Source of the DNA: Porphyra umbilicalis
Lineage: Eukaryota; Rhodophyta; Bangiophyceae; Bangiales; Bangiaceae
DNA: 64,000 nt
Assembly (NCBI GenBank): GCA_002049455.2
Contig: KV919057.1
Location: forward strand, 1 to 64,000
Reading direction: 5' to 3'
The notes beneath the pieces were generated by a model. The model saw only the letters and a list, made by a program, of their open reading frames with translations, made no database searches and had not been told where the DNA came from. This document shows positions 34,336 through 46,411 of this stretch, piece by piece. Position 1 is the stretch's first letter. Each line of letters opens with the position of its first letter. Both the position numbers and the translations under genes were made by a program.

Positions 34336-35189
34336 AGTTTTTGATGATATCATGTATCTGGATTCGGATCTGACCTCGTCGGTCGGATTCAGGATCAGCA
34401 TGATATTCGGATATGTTATCGCTCCGATTTCGATTATAATCTGTGTACCTAGAGTGAGTATATTCCGTCCGAGGACACTTCTGCGCAAATAGGGATCGAC
34501 GCATGTACCAACGAGAGGTTGTCCGACGACGCCGCCAACACAGTCTAGCGCCAGCCAACGTACGTTTTGAGGTGGTCTCAATCTCCTGGGAAACTGGAGT
34601 GGTATGGTGTACCTGCACAATTCCAGCCTGCAAACTAAAAGCTACAATCTCGTCGTCGGACACAGAAAGATTTGTGGTGCTGCGGGCAGTGCTCCCCAAG
34701 TCACGACGAGTGCTCGTCGGGGTGCAACAGTGGTCGACGCTGGAGGGTGTTGTGACAGCAAAGAGGCGCAGTTTTTATGCGACGAGAAGCAGGGCGGCAG
34801 GGCTGCTGCTCACGCGAAGGGGATAGGATCATGCTGCGGATACCCAAACACCTTCACGTCGTGGTCCGGGCATCTGGCTCAGGTGTGCCAGACACGTTTC
34901 TCTCTCAGTTGCGAAGGTCCAGCCCCTATCGCATATCTGGTAGCCGACATTGGCATCTTGTTCGCCTGCGGCGTCGCAAGGGCTGCCCCAGACTGTTGTT
35001 GTAGCGCACAGCCGATTCCGGGAGTCGGATAAACTCAGGCAAAGTATCTCCACTCTGATTACATTATATCCTGACCTCAGAGAATTATTACGGCACATTA
35101 TAATCTTCGGTGCATGGACAGAGTACATTAAGAATACGCAGCTACGGCATGAATATGGATATATCCGAGTATACTGTGCGGATATATCT

Positions 35190-35736
35190 AGCTCAACTTT
35201 ATCCACCTCAGCCCCTGGCGTGCACCCGCCATGCGCTCCGACACTCGCCCATCGCTGGTTCCGGCAGCCCCAATCAGCAGCCGTCCGCCCACCTCGTGCC
35301 GATTCCCAGGGCCTGCAAAGCGCCCGCCCGAGATGTCGAGCAGTACGTCGCGCCACGTGGGATTGTCGAAAAGGTTGAACGCGAGCCCGTGTTTGTACAT
35401 AGCCGTGGCGAACTTCACCTTCCAACGCTCCGTCTCCTCGGATGAAACGGCACCGACCGCCGCCCTCACCGCCGCCCCTGCTGCCCCCGCGACGCCGAGC
35501 CCCGCTCGTTTGGCGGCCCTGGCCGCGTTGTAGCGCTCCAGGTCGACGATGAGCGCCGGCTGCGCCGTCCGCGCGGCAGCACAGTTGTAGATGTGCCGCG
35601 CACCCCGGGTGATGTTCACCGCCCTCCCCTTGTACATGCACTCTGCACCCGGGCACGACATGCGCAGGCGGTCGGGGGAAAAGACCATATACCTCCACGC
35701 CGGGCTCCTAGACTCGTCCTCAGGCTCATCGGCCAT
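35190..35736 (-). CDS. hAT transposase N-terminal exon with BED-like zinc finger
   Basis: The exon starts at ATG 35736. After an acidic leader, residues about 25-55 form a BED-type DNA-binding finger: CPGAEC (C-x4-C) followed by RHIYNC (H-x3-C). FDNPTWRDVL and GRFAGPGNRHEVGGRLL correspond to the hAT segment just before the catalytic domain. A donor is expected near 35,210-35,250 (for example CTGAG|GTGGAT); the intron of about 0.9 kb to the next exon is AT-rich with TATATCCG-type motifs. Confidence 0.7.
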
Positions 35737-36126
35737 GGCGGGAGGGTTTTGTAGGGGTAAGGAGAGGGTGCAACCAAAGATAGGGTGCTGCAGTGCGGGG
35801 GTGACAGAGCGTAACTGCGGGAAGTGGGAGGGTGGCGGAGAGGGATGCTGCGATCCACGCCGAGGGTGAAGGCAGCTGCGTGACGAAGCTCAAGTGCATC
35901 TGCCGACGCCGTGCGCTGGAGGGGGGTCCCCAAACGGAACCTTCTTGTGGTCATTTGGGGGTGTCGGTTTGAGCAAGGAGAACGAGGGTGCAGATTGCCA
36001 CGTTGTGTCATACGCCCTGTAGTACGCATGACGTGAAAGACATGAAATCAGCCCCTGTGGTGCGTCACGCGTAATTACGGTGTAATACAGCCACGTTTCG
36101 CGTATTGAGCCATCCCTAGTGGCGAC

Positions 36127-37539
36127 GTCCGCGTCGCTGTCGTCGGCGGAGCGCCCGCGCCGCGACGGCCGTGGCCCCCACTTTTTGGTCACCCTCTCGG
36201 TTGGGGGCAGCGATGATCCGATTCCTGCGAAGCAAACTCCATGTATTTTAGTTAAAAAGCTTTTGCAATTGTTCATAGCCCCCCATGTCAGCGCTTGACG
36301 TAAACCACATGAAAGAAACACACAAAAATGCTGACACGACTGACAGCGTGGGATAAGAGCGCATACGATCACCGAGGCTGCGTGTTAGAGAAGAGGTGAC
36401 GAAGTCTGTCACTTTGACGATGATGGTACACACAGAGTTCCACATTGACGTCAGCGTCATGTTCGACAGCCTACGGCTCATGCCAGTATCGCGTGCACAA
36501 ATGAAGCGGTGGACGAAAATGCGAATGGGGGTTGCTGTCCTGCAGCCTAGTACGCGCAGAAAATGTGAGCCTCTCGCACAGGAGCTCGACTTACGATCAC
36601 TAGAAGGATGTGGTGGAAAAGTATTGCTAAACGATCCAGATGCCCTTCACAGTGGGACGGGGCCTCTTCCTTAAAATTTTCTGGAGCCCGGATTGAAATA
36701 GATGAGGGATCATCCGAACGATTTGGCCGGGTTGATCTCAGGCTCACGTCAGGATGGGATGGGAGACATCCTCGAAAATATCCCTGGTTGAGCTTCAGAC
36801 AAGCATGTAATCGTCCGAATGAGAAGCCCCTTGGAAGATTCCAAACTTGGGATGACGCGATTGCCAGGTCATTCTCCGGATGGACTTGCGGATGAAGCAC
36901 GGAAGCGCTCATTTGCCGCATATTGGATAGACGAGCGAATCATCCACAGGCCTGATTGCGCGAAGGTAAGAAAACAGGCCTTGGGATGGCCGCCGAGATG
37001 AATTGCGGGATAAACGTGCGGCAGGCTGCAGGATAAAACGCCAGATATTTTCCGGAATATTTTCGTTATAGGCCCAAGAATGAGCCTCTGTCGTGCTCCT
37101 GGAGAAATCCTGTGCGATGGTAAGTGTGCGAACAAAAGAGACAGTCTCGCCGACTGTTAAAAGGAAAGAAAACAAAGCGTACTGTCGGATACCCTCGGAC
37201 ACAATCCCCGAGCATGCTCACGTAGGGGCGTAAACGTGAACATCTGAAGTGATCGTCGAAGTGTCTTCAAAGACATATAGGCACCTGAGAGCTAGGCAAG
37301 TACAAGAATATTGCAACTGGAATGTTCCTCAACAAAAGCCGGGAACAGTATCTCTTGCGTGCTGGTGGTGGCAGCACCTTACAGCGGGAGATAGCCACGG
37401 CAGAGCGGCGAGCACACCTCGCTTGCGATGTCCCAAGTCGCCTTTCCCAGTTTCGAGGTCTGCTAAGGCCAGTGCGCTTGCCTGCGCCTGCGAATGTCTC
37501 CAGGTACCTCCTTACCACTCAGTCCCTCGCCAGGGCACC
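36127..37539. other. Gene-free stretch between hAT element and Tnp2-like pseudogene
   Basis: The first 65 bp continue the GC-rich unit interrupted by the hAT. The remainder is of average composition with no convincing frame. The last few hundred bases may be leader or intron of the transposase pseudogene that starts at 37540. Confidence 0.35.
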
Positions 37540-39854
37540 ATGCCTAGCGATAAGCGACGAAAGCGTCTACCGACCTACTTCAACTTTAGTGATGCACTTC
37601 TACCTCACGTCGCTCCCATAGCTTTAGAACGTGGTGCGGGAGCGGTTACTGGTCAGAGTGGTGCTGCAGTCAGTCGTTCGCGCCAGACTCGTACAGCCGA
37701 ACAATACAGGACAGATCCGACGAATGCCCCAGACCTTCACATTCCCGTTGGCGTCCCCTTATCGGGTGGCAGCGACTCGGACTCTGAGGGCGGTGATGAC
37801 TCTGACACATCGACTTTGTCGGACGGCGTGGCTGATTGGAGCGGAGCTGAAGACATGGACTTTTCTTCTGACGAGGAGCAGCCCGCGGGCGGCTTCTCTT
37901 CGCGTCGCGAGTTTGTCTGCTTCGGATAACTCTTTGGTCGCTCCCGCGTTTCTAAAAGACGGTACGACGTCATGCGTGAAGCAGAGAACGCTTTCGAGCC
38001 CGTGGAGCCATGGCCTTCACGCTTCCGCCTCCACAAGATCCGAAAGGGGATGATGCATTTCGCTGCACCCGTTAAAGAGGTGAGAACCTCTCGCTACGTA
38101 CCTATAGGGAAAGGCAAACAGCCCAGCAGGTTACCAGATTGCAGCGTCTTCTACACTCCTTTTTCCGACCACATGAAAAGAGACTTCGCTGACGGTGCCA
38201 CCGCATCTTTTTTCCACCAGTCTGGGGACGCACGACTTGGCACGCTCGAGCGCCCAACGGAGTTTTTTCAAACAGTTGTCGCACGAGACCCATCACACTC
38301 CAATGGAGCCTGATGGCGAAGAGCCCGGCACGTGGTTCCTGCTGCCAGGGTCAGAGCCTCTCAAGCTGCTACAAGCGGCAGAGAAGCCGTCACTGTCGGT
38401 ACCGGAAAAGGATCCGTACATGTATCGTTTTATGGTGACGAGTACGCGGTCCACAAGCGCCGACGAGAAAACGGCATGGGCCTGTACGGTGCGTGCGCGT
38501 CCATTACTCTGGAGAACAGGAGGCATTCCGTGCGCCCTTTGGCAGACCTTCCTCCTGGATTAGACGCCGGCCCAGTCGTTGAGGCCATTGTTGAAAACTT
38601 GATATCTCTCGCAAAAGAAGGTGTCGTTGTGTATGACGCTGTCATCAAGCAAGATGTTCTTGTACACGGTTTTCCGTGCATGAAAGTGTTTGACTTTCCA
38701 ATGGCTGCAAAGTACTCTAGCTCTATTGGAGCGAGTGGTACCGAGCACTGCACTAGCTGTGACATTGTCCAGCCAAAGACGAAGACGGAGCGACAGGATC
38801 GGGCCAAGAGCAGTGTGGATACGTTCGACGTCAGCGACGTCCGCTTCGCTCGCATACAGGAGCGCACATCCGCCATCATTTCGAGAGTCAAAGGAACTCC
38901 GAACCTTTCTACAGCGGCTATGAAGTGCGCCCTCCTGCTGAATGGAGTGACAGTTGGTGCTGGTGACGACTTCTTACGGTTGACGGAAGGGAGAGGGCCT
39001 GGGTCTTTTGATGGACATGAGCATGTCATCGCAGCGCCTTCCCATCTCATAAACTACGGCATGGCGTCACAGCTTCTTGAGGAGGCTTATGGCGCGCTCT
39101 CAGTTGAGCAGCGGGACCTTCTGGTGCGGCAGGTGCGAGCGTGTGCCTCACACGTACCCACGTACACTGTCTTGACCACTTTCGAGCCCGAGAAGATGGG
39201 GGGAACGAAACTCTCAATGTCAGACTACGCCGTCCTACTTACTGTGACTCCGACAGTGCTGGAATCCATACTGAGGGGCAGCACTACAGTGCCGCACCAA
39301 GCGGCACTTCTCCTGGCACTTTTGTCGCTACGAGGATTTGCGTCGACTACTACCACCCTAGCATAGCTTCTGACGGAGAGCATGCCGTTAAGACAAAGCC
39401 AACTGTGCAGGATCTGCAGCCCCTAGGAGAGCAGGTGATGCAAGACATTAGATCTCTCTCAGTGTTTGGGAAAAGCTGTGAGAAGCCGACCGTTCATCGT
39501 TTCCTCGAGCTCATCTATCGCTCTCTTCCCCTCATACAGCTTGGGCCATCCATGTGCGAGCTCATTTTTGAGAAGTTCCATCAGGTATCAAAACACGCAG
39601 TTCTGCGTAGCAATGGCCACAACTCCACGGACTGCTCGATGAACTATTGGCCAGACGTAGAGCTCATCTCGCGTGCCGTGTCACAGCCAGAAAAGCACGG
39701 CCTATGCAGGTCTTGGTTCCTCAATCAAAATGGATCGATGATGAAGGCAGTAATTCAGCATCGCCTGGCTGCCGGTGTGTTTGCTGCAGCAGAGAAAGCA
39801 ATTGTATGGAGAGCAGGCCGTCAGATTCATGGACAGGCTCCTGAGTCAATGTGA
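37540..39854 (+). pseudogene. Decayed Tnp2/Plavaka-like (CACTA-related) transposase
   Basis: Starting MPSDKRRKRL, the frame runs through a Ser/Asp-rich segment and is interrupted by TAA (37927-37929) and TGA (38311-38313). A frame change occurs around 38,320-38,420, where a second frame carries FLLPGSEPLKLL. From 38,425 the protein has FYGDEYAVHKRRRENGMGLY, then KVFDFPMAAKYSSSIG with CTSCDIVQ, and SFDGHEHVIAAPSHLINYG; this order is that of Tnp2-type DDE proteins found in CACTA/Plavaka elements. A further frame change near 39,330-39,360 leads to KPTVHRFLELIYRSLP and ELIFEKFHQVSKHAVLR, another hallmark of this group. Terminal repeats were not found. Family placement is by overall pattern. Confidence 0.6.
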
Positions 39855-40309
39855 ATGGATGTCAGGGCTGGGGTGGTCCTCCGAATGAAAAACCCCGTCG
39901 ACCGACCTCCTCGACAGGCGCGAGCCATCGTCCAGCGAAGTAAGATTCTGTCCGTTCAGAGGCAGAGATTGGAAGTGCCCGAGTGTTCGACGAGGGAACC
40001 ACAAGACAATGCTGCCCCCGTCAGGGCGAGTGGGGGCACGCGTGCGCTACCGGGACGTTGCGGGAGATGATGAGCGGCTGCGTCCCGATGCCGCCCCGGC
40101 AGTATGGTAGTCTCGCGTGCGGCGTGACCACCGAGGTGACTGCCGGTCGGGAGATTTCAGACGGCGTGAAGAGGGAGACCGCGGCCGTCGGAGCTCATTC
40201 TGCCATCCTTGGGAACGGGCAGGACCTTTGCCTTTGTCGACAAAATTGGTCGCCGAAGGTCGGGGGGGGGGCGGTGCCGCGGCACAATGCAGCGGTGATC
40301 TGTGCTTAG
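39855..40309. other. Left flank of the gypsy insertion site
   Basis: GC-rich sequence with no supported gene, ending in CTTAG, the left target duplication of the retrotransposon. Its continuation is at 59448. Confidence 0.4.
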
Positions 40310-40705
40310 TGTGGTATTAATAACGTTAGTTCAATTACCAGTGTACTGAGACCGACCGTAGCCAAGAAATAAAGCGAGTTCTATCGCCGTCGCGGCGAGG
40401 AAGAAAGACCTTTTGTTGGAGGGCATCCGATGGGGAGCCGGGTGGCGCCCAAGACGGCGACCCCGTACCCACGCTGATTTAATACAAACGAGGGCACCGG
40501 TCGATCGACCTTCCGATCACAAGCGATCGTATTGAGTGCCAGCAGACAGATAAGACAGGCAAGCAAACAAACAATAAAAAATGAACAATGCGGAAGTAAC
40601 CCCCCAAAGGGCGTGCCACAGGCCAATGCCCACAATACATGGGCTTTGGTCAGTCATGGGGGCTACTTGTGGCCAATGGCCAATTGGGAGCAGAGATATG
40701 CTACA
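40310..40705 (-). repeat. Gypsy 3' LTR
   Basis: 396 bp, TG...CA termini with TGT/ACA short inverted ends. On the minus strand it contains an A/T-rich GTATTAAATC that could serve as TATA element. Differs from the other LTR at 11 sites. Confidence 0.95.
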
Positions 40706-40880
40706 TACCTCCAACGCGACATTCGAACCGTCCCGGTGAGATCCGAGGATGGTGAAACCCGATTGGGCGATCGCGGCCTCTTCCGCACGCCTAGTCAAGG
40801 TGGCTCTTCTGGGTCTGAGCATGACAGCGACTCATTGAAAATCACGGAGCAACGTGCTAAATTATGAGTGGTGCATCGCG

Positions 40881-40900
40881 ATTTGCGTCGCGACGCAAAT
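40881..40900. repeat. Perfect 20-bp palindrome
   Basis: ATTTGCGTCGCGACGCAAAT is fully self-complementary. It lies inside a short GTGGTGC/GCACCAC inverted pair (40869-40944) between the gypsy 3' LTR and the plus-strand transposase-like gene, and may mark the edge of an inserted element. Confidence 0.8.
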
Positions 40901-41348
40901 GCGACCCCCCCGCTGAAGCCTGAATGAGGGGGGTGGGGCACCACTAGTCCCAATTTTGGATGTCGACAAAATCGCTCGTCTATCTCGTCGCCGACCGTGG
41001 CTTCGAGCTACTGGTCCCAAGTCTTGCGCCGACCGAGCGGAGCCACCCTCTTACGCCGCTTCCTTGCAGCCGTCGTCCCGCGGAGGTTCACAAAGTGGTC
41101 GATATGGATGGCAACCGGACGTAAGTTTGGTCTCTACGGCTCAGCGTGGGAACTTGGTGCAGGTGGTTGGGCACTGCGAGCATTCTTGTCCGCATTCACT
41201 CCCCTCGAGGCCACGAGACGTCAATTTTGTGCAAAGCGTGTGCAGGGCTAACCACTGCATGCGTGTGTCCCGCTCTCCAGTTCTCTCCCCCCCGTCCGGT
41301 TTGCCCTCATGCCCTCTTTTCTTGTCCAGGGCTACGGCGGTGGATATC

Positions 41349-44053
41349 ATGGTGGCATTCGAAGGGCCAGTCTGGGCCTACCAGTGCGTCACATGCAATG
41401 GCCTTTTCCTCAAGGAGGGCACAAACATGGGTGAGTGGCGAGAAGGGGCGTTGAAGGATCCACCTGGAACCCCTCGCCACTGCGTGGCCCAGCTTTCTGT
41501 CTCCCGATGTAGACGGGGCAGCTGTGATGCCTGTTAATCAAGGCTACGCAGAGCAGCCAAGCGCGTGGCTGTGGACCAAGAGGCAACCAGTGGTATGGAC
41601 CGCTCCCTACCCCACGATGCGTTCCCTCCTCCCTCCAAGCGAGGGCGTCTGCCACTGTCGGCACCCACCGCACCCCTTTCCACCCCCCCCCCATGCATGT
41701 CGGATGCTGCTTATACCCCACCTCCATCTGTTGCGATGCCCGCAGTCAACCTCGTGAAGGACTGCCTCTGCACGTCGTGCGCCTCGGCGTGGCTCGAGGC
41801 CAATCGCGCACGACAGGGGGAGCAGGCGGCGCTGCGGGCATCCTCTGAGGCTGACACACGCGCACGCCACCTGAAGATGCAGATGCAAACATCTGCCCGC
41901 CACCTTCACCCCACCCCAGCCCTTGACGTTGATGCTGCCCCCCCACTCACCTCACCAGTGGTTCAGGCCGACGCTGTTCCAAGCTGTCAGGCCTTCCTTG
42001 ATTACTTAATCTCGGACGGGGTCGAGCGCTCGCCTCATGAGCCCATCCTCATGCGGATTGCGTCTGCCATTCTCCTGAAGGGCAACAAGGACCGCATCTA
42101 CCTGCAGCACCGAAACGGGCGGTCTCAGGTGTACTTGCGTGAGGTCTCGCCTCAGAAGGTTTCGGTGAGAAAGAGCCAACGAAATAAGCGCAAGGCGGCC
42201 GTGCGGCGACAGCTAGTTACTGCTGGCTCCATGCCTGTGGCGGGTGACGCATTTTCGGGCTCTGCGGGCGGGCTGCGGAAGGAGAATGCACTGTCAGTGC
42301 GGGAGCAGGTCGGCTTGGTCTTTGAGCTGGGCCTCAGCTGGTCCACCTTTAGCAAGATCAGGCGGGCGCTCGGTGGTCGCAAGAGTGGGCTGGCCAGCCG
42401 CCACGTGCTGCATGCTGCCAAACGGGAAATGGCGGCGTCAGCAGCTAAGAGTGTTGTCGTGACACACACGGGTGCTCACCTGACGGATGTTGCACTGGCA
42501 GTACAGGAGCAGGTAACTGCCCTATGTGACAATGGGCAATTCGTTGAGCGTTTTGTGTACGGGCCGGACGGCAAGCCCCTACGCGCAGAGGACGCCATGG
42601 GCCTATCGGCTTTGACCCCGGGGCTTGGGGTGGCCGCCCCCCCCCCACCGTCCCCGACGTCCTCATTACTGTCGGCTTGGACAAGGGGGGCGACCCGGCT
42701 TCTGAGAAGATTGTGGTCACCATCATGAACCAGGAGCGGCCCAACAACCCTAGCAACACAATCCTCGCAGCGGTCTGCCCGTGTGACAAGGACAAGTACC
42801 TCCAGGTCGCGGCCATGATGGCCATTCACACGCCCAAAATCGAAGAGCTCCTCCGTCATGGGCTGGTTGTGCGTGGGGAGCGACGACCAGTACGGTTAGT
42901 GCTGTCCAGCGACTATGAGGCGCATTGCACGGTGGCGGGGCACAAAGGCCCCAATGCGACCATGCCGTGCAACCAGTGCAAGAGCACGAGGTCGCCGACT
43001 AAGGCCCATGCAACCCTTGAGGCAAAGTACGGGACGCTGCAAGACGTGTTGGGGCCTTGGCCTCTGCGAGATGCTGATCAGTACGCCAATTGGTCGACGC
43101 CACCGGCCAATTCCGCGCAGGAAGATCATCTTTCAGTGACTCGGCGCCCTCTGCTGTCCCCTCATCCGCGCCAAATTGTGCCAATTCCTCTCCACATCAC
43201 ACTTGGGATCGACTTGCGGTTGCTTCGACTGAGCGTGGAGGTAGTCATTAGGTGCCGCGACCGAAGCGCTGCGTCCGACTTTGCCTACGAACTGGCGGAG
43301 TTGCTGTACACGGAGGCTCGCGTGCATCCCGTACCGTACCACGGTGGCCTCCTTATCGGACGTGATTGCCACGCGATCGGGGAGCACAGCGATGCTGTTT
43401 GCGCTGCGCTGGAGCAGCAACTCGCCGAGGTGGAGGCAGGGCGCGTCGAGCACGCAAAGCAGTACTTCCAGACGTACAAAGATGCATGGAAGAGGTGGAA
43501 CAGGGTCCGAAAGGTCCTGAACCGTGCTACGATTGTGACGAACCACGAGACTACTGCTTTTAGGGCCGATGTGACGGACTTTGTGGTCGGCCTGAAGAGC
43601 TCATTCGCGTGGATCAACGTGTCCCCTAAGCTGCATATCCTAATCGCCCACGCCCCGGACTTTCTGGAAGAGTTTGGGAGCATCGGGATGTACGGTGAGC
43701 AGGGGCTTGAAGCATGGCACGGTCGGTTTACGCAAGCCGCACGGCTTTACCCCGGTGAGTCGGACCTCGCGTCCGCTGCTTCCTTTTTGCGTGCCATGGC
43801 GCTGGCTCGTGACGCGAGCCCTGCTGTAGTCGGCCGGGTGGCCCACAAACGAGCGTCAGCTAAGGACGGGGCGCACACAGCCACGAAGGCAGGCGATAAG
43901 CGCTTGCGCGCCAACAAGCCCGCGCTTCCCGTGTGCAGTGAGACCCAGAAGAAAGCTGAGCACGACCGGGAGCTGTGGGCAGAGAAGGTGTTTGCAAGGG
44001 CGGCCGAGACCATGATTGCGCATGAGAGTCGACTTCAGAAGCAGTCTCATTGA
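41349..44053 (+). CDS. Transposase-like protein inside the gypsy element, frame broken at C10
   Basis: A plausible first exon 41349-41430 (VAFEGPVWAYQCVTCNGLFL) ends at a consensus donor GG|GTGAGT. The main exon resumes near 41,540 with CLCTSCASAWLEA, so a CxxC pair lies on each side of the intron. The frame continues to about 42,640, where a C10 run (42637-42646) is followed by the next frame: VPDVLITVGLDKGGDP, LSSDYEAHCTVAGHKGP with PCNQCKS, PIPLHITLGIDLRLL, and finally SPKLHILIAHAPDFL with YGEQGLEAWHGRF. This order recurs in uncharacterised multicopy proteins of many eukaryotic genomes and is transposase-like, but I cannot name the superfamily. One added C would restore one long protein of about 830 residues after the intron. 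Ends TGA at 44051. Confidence 0.55.
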
Positions 44054-44743
44054 AGCGTGCTTGTGATTTGTTTGTGGTCATGGACCAGCCGGAGGGGAGG
44101 CTGACGGGATGCACCTATGGCGCAGGTGTGGTGGTAGCATGCTTTGGGAGTGAGTTAGCAGCGCCTGTCCGTGCCGTGCGCCGCATTGCGTGCTGGTGTG
44201 TGGGTCGGTGGGGGCGATTTTGCCAAGGTAGAGGTCCTTGCAAGGAAAGCCCCTCCTCTCAAGGCACCGCAGTGGCCGGTGACCTGTTCCACATTGCAGT
44301 TTCGAGAAAAGGAGAGGTGCTTTTGGCATTTTTTGAGCTGACGCTGACAGATTTGATAGTGACCAATGGTGGGTCGTATTTGAAACGGGAACCCAATGGG
44401 ACGCTGCCGCTGCCGCCGCGACCCAGAAGAGCCGGTACACTGGGTCTTGACTAGGCGTGTACGGGCCCGCGCGGGCGCAGCCGCCCAGGCGGCGGGAGCC
44501 GTGGGGGGCGCGCCGCCCAGTCCCGATTGGGGGGAGGTGGCGGTTCGCCATCGTCGGTCGCGACCGTCCGGCCACGCACGCGTGGGCGTGGGTGGCCGGC
44601 AGCTGGCGCTGCGGGTCCGATCGGCGCTTGCGCGTACGCGCGCCCGCGCAGGCGGGTCGGCGTCGGCGTGGGCGTGGGGGCCAGGCGGCCCGTTGACGGG
44701 CGACGAGCGTCGGGGTTAAGACCCGTTGATGTGCAGGTGCGTC

Positions 44744-45070
44744 GTGCAACACGTGTTGGGGCGACCGTCGTCGGCGCCGAGTGGCGCCTCCTTCGTCGGG
44801 GTTTTGACTACCCCGACGACACGGCGAAAGCCGGGACGCGGGTCCGTGTTATCGAGAGTGGGGGTGGGGTCCGCACCTCAAGACCGGTTACCACCGAGTC
44901 GTGCGCGCGGTGCAGCACTTGCTGGGTGGCTATCGACGTTGCCGGCAGGCGCCGACCTCGTCGGAGTTTTGACTACCTCGGCAACGAGGCGAAATCCGGG
45001 GCGCGGGTCCGCGTTTTGTCGGCACGGGGCCACCCCGCGTCTTCGTGCTCAAGCACAGGTCGCGGCCTAA
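44744..45070 (+). repeat. Imperfect 166-bp tandem duplication
   Basis: Units start at 44744 and 44910 (GTGCAACACGTG and GTGCAGCACTTG). They share ...TCGTCGG.GTTTTGACTAC followed by ...GGCGAAA.CCGGG.CGCGGGTCCG. Identity is moderate, so the duplication is old. No frame is conserved between the units. Confidence 0.6.
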
Positions 45071-45088
45071 CGGCAAGGTTGAGTAGGG

Positions 45089-46411
45089 GTGCGCCACCGC
45101 GAGGTGGCAAACCGCGAGGTTGCGGACCAGGTGATTGTGGGTTTACGCTGGGTGGGGGGGGGCGGCGCGCACGGCGGTGACGGCGGCAAGCGCGGCAAGC
45201 CCGGTGGCGACGGCGGCAAGGGCGGCAAGCGCGGCAAGCCCGGCGGTGACGGCGGCAAGGGCGGCAAGGGCGGCAAGCGCGGCAAGCCCGGCGGCGACGG
45301 CGGCAAGGGCGGCAAGGGCGGCAAGCGCGACAAGCCCGGCGGCGACGGCGGCAAGGGCGGCAAGCGCGGCAAGCCCGGCGGCGAGAGCCAGGGTAAAGAC
45401 CCCCGAAAGGCCAGCGCTATGGCGGATTCGGCCGCGATGGCGGTGGACGGCGGCGTTGCCGATGGCGGGGTGGTCATCGACGGGGCGCATGCCGCCGCGG
45501 GGGGCCATCCGGAAGTGGATTGCTCCACGGACCCAGAGGGCGTGCGCCAGTTTCGGCCTCGCGGCTCATACCACGCACACGCGGAACCTGTAGAGGTGGT
45601 TGATGGGGTCCTGCGGGTCGCCGACAACCGTCTGTATGACATGTGCTTGCGCAACCGCGCTCGTGCGCACACGCGTCGTGTCTACGCGCATTACGAGGCG
45701 TTGCCCGACTTCGTTGACGTGATGGCGCAAGCCGGGTTGCCGGACCGCGCGGGCGACCGCGTGGCCGAGGTCCATGGGGACCCGTACGTTGGGAACCAGG
45801 GCCCCCAGCGTCGTGTGTACGAGGTGATGTCGTTTTGCAACGAGGTCGTGCGCTACCAAGTGCCTTTGCACCCGTTCGACCGCTTGGTTTACGCCAATGC
45901 GCTTCTGTTCCCTGTGAAGGGTACAGAGACGATCGAGGCGGCGGCCAACTCGTTTTGCCGCTTGTTGCGCAACTGGCCGAAGGCCGTCTTCCTCAAGCGG
46001 GCTCTCGCCGAGGACCTTTCGGTCCCGTTCGGGCACGACTCCGGCCTGGAGTCGTACCTCGAGAAGCTGGCGCTGGTGAAGCACGAGGAGAACGATAACG
46101 TCGAGGACGATCGCAGTCCGCGTGTCACCGGGTTGCCGAACCCCTTCCGGTTGCCGATGTTCTCATCCGACCACCGTCGGGCCGCCGACACGCGCTTCGT
46201 TCGCGGTCGCGAGTTGATGCCCACAGCGTGGGCGGCTGGATTTCTCCGTGCGCCACAGACGTTCGACTTGTCCCGTTGGCTTCCGCCTATCCCAGCATGG
46301 GAGCCTCACACGGGGTTGTGCGTGGCAACCCCCGTAGTGGTGTCGTACCTGGCGGATGCGTTGCGCAGCGCCTACAGCTCAGTCTGGCAGGAGGTGTACT
46401 CCGAGTACTAA
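45089..46411 (+). CDS. Unrecognised protein with GGK/GKPGGD repeats, antisense to gypsy
   Basis: The frame opens at 45089 with a non-ATG codon; the first ATG after the repeat is 45419. Residues about 25-100 are collagen-like Gly/Lys repeats (GGKGGKRGKPGGDGG) encoded by a minisatellite at about 45175-45385. After 45419 the sequence is ordinary and globular: MADSAAMAVDGG, SYHAHAEPVEVVDGVLR, RRVYEVMSFCNEVVRYQVPL, RLVYANALLFPVKG, LPNPFRLPMFSSDHRR. It stops at 46409-46411 (TAA), but the same frame goes on with protein-like sequence (WVHTLQEDKLFVHLDDRTLR, TAFPWREVLKDVVWRDRDSG) interrupted by TAG and TAA to about 46,690, so the gene was probably longer. No family is recognised. It lies on the opposite strand to gypsy pol. 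Confidence 0.5.
   Translation: MRHREVANREVADQVIVGLRWVGGGGAHGGDGGKRGKPGGDGGKGGKRGKPGGDGGKGGKGGKRGKPGGDGGKGGKGGKRDKPGGDGGKGGKRGKPGGESQGKDPRKASAMADSAAMAVDGGVADGGVVIDGAHAAAGGHPEVDCSTDPEGVRQFRPRGSYHAHAEPVEVVDGVLRVADNRLYDMCLRNRARAHTRRVYAHYEALPDFVDVMAQAGLPDRAGDRVAEVHGDPYVGNQGPQRRVYEVMSFCNEVVRYQVPLHPFDRLVYANALLFPVKGTETIEAAANSFCRLLRNWPKAVFLKRALAEDLSVPFGHDSGLESYLEKLALVKHEENDNVEDDRSPRVTGLPNPFRLPMFSSDHRRAADTRFVRGRELMPTAWAAGFLRAPQTFDLSRWLPPIPAWEPHTGLCVATPVVVSYLADALRSAYSSVWQEVYSEY

Larger units (their letters stand above)
31843..36118 (-). mobile_element. hAT DNA transposon with perfect 8-bp target duplication
   Basis: The element runs from TAGGGATGTGCTGTCATACG to its inverse-type end CATCCCTA at 36111-36118 and is flanked by GTGGCGAC on both sides (31835-31842, 36119-36126). 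Terminal repeats agree perfectly over 8 bp and loosely beyond. It carries a minus-strand transposase in at least two exons: a BED-type finger exon at 35.2-35.7 kb and the catalytic/dimerisation region at 32.7-34.3 kb. The plus strand between 31,963 and 32,640 is low-complexity, with C18-20 and G17-type homopolymers. Clean ends and target site imply a recent insertion. Confidence 0.92.

Noticed and set aside
40942-44460. CACTA-type element starting CACTAGTCCC at 40942 and containing the transposase-like gene
   Set aside because: No inverted counterpart ending TAGTG was found downstream of 44053, and no 3-bp target duplication could be tested.
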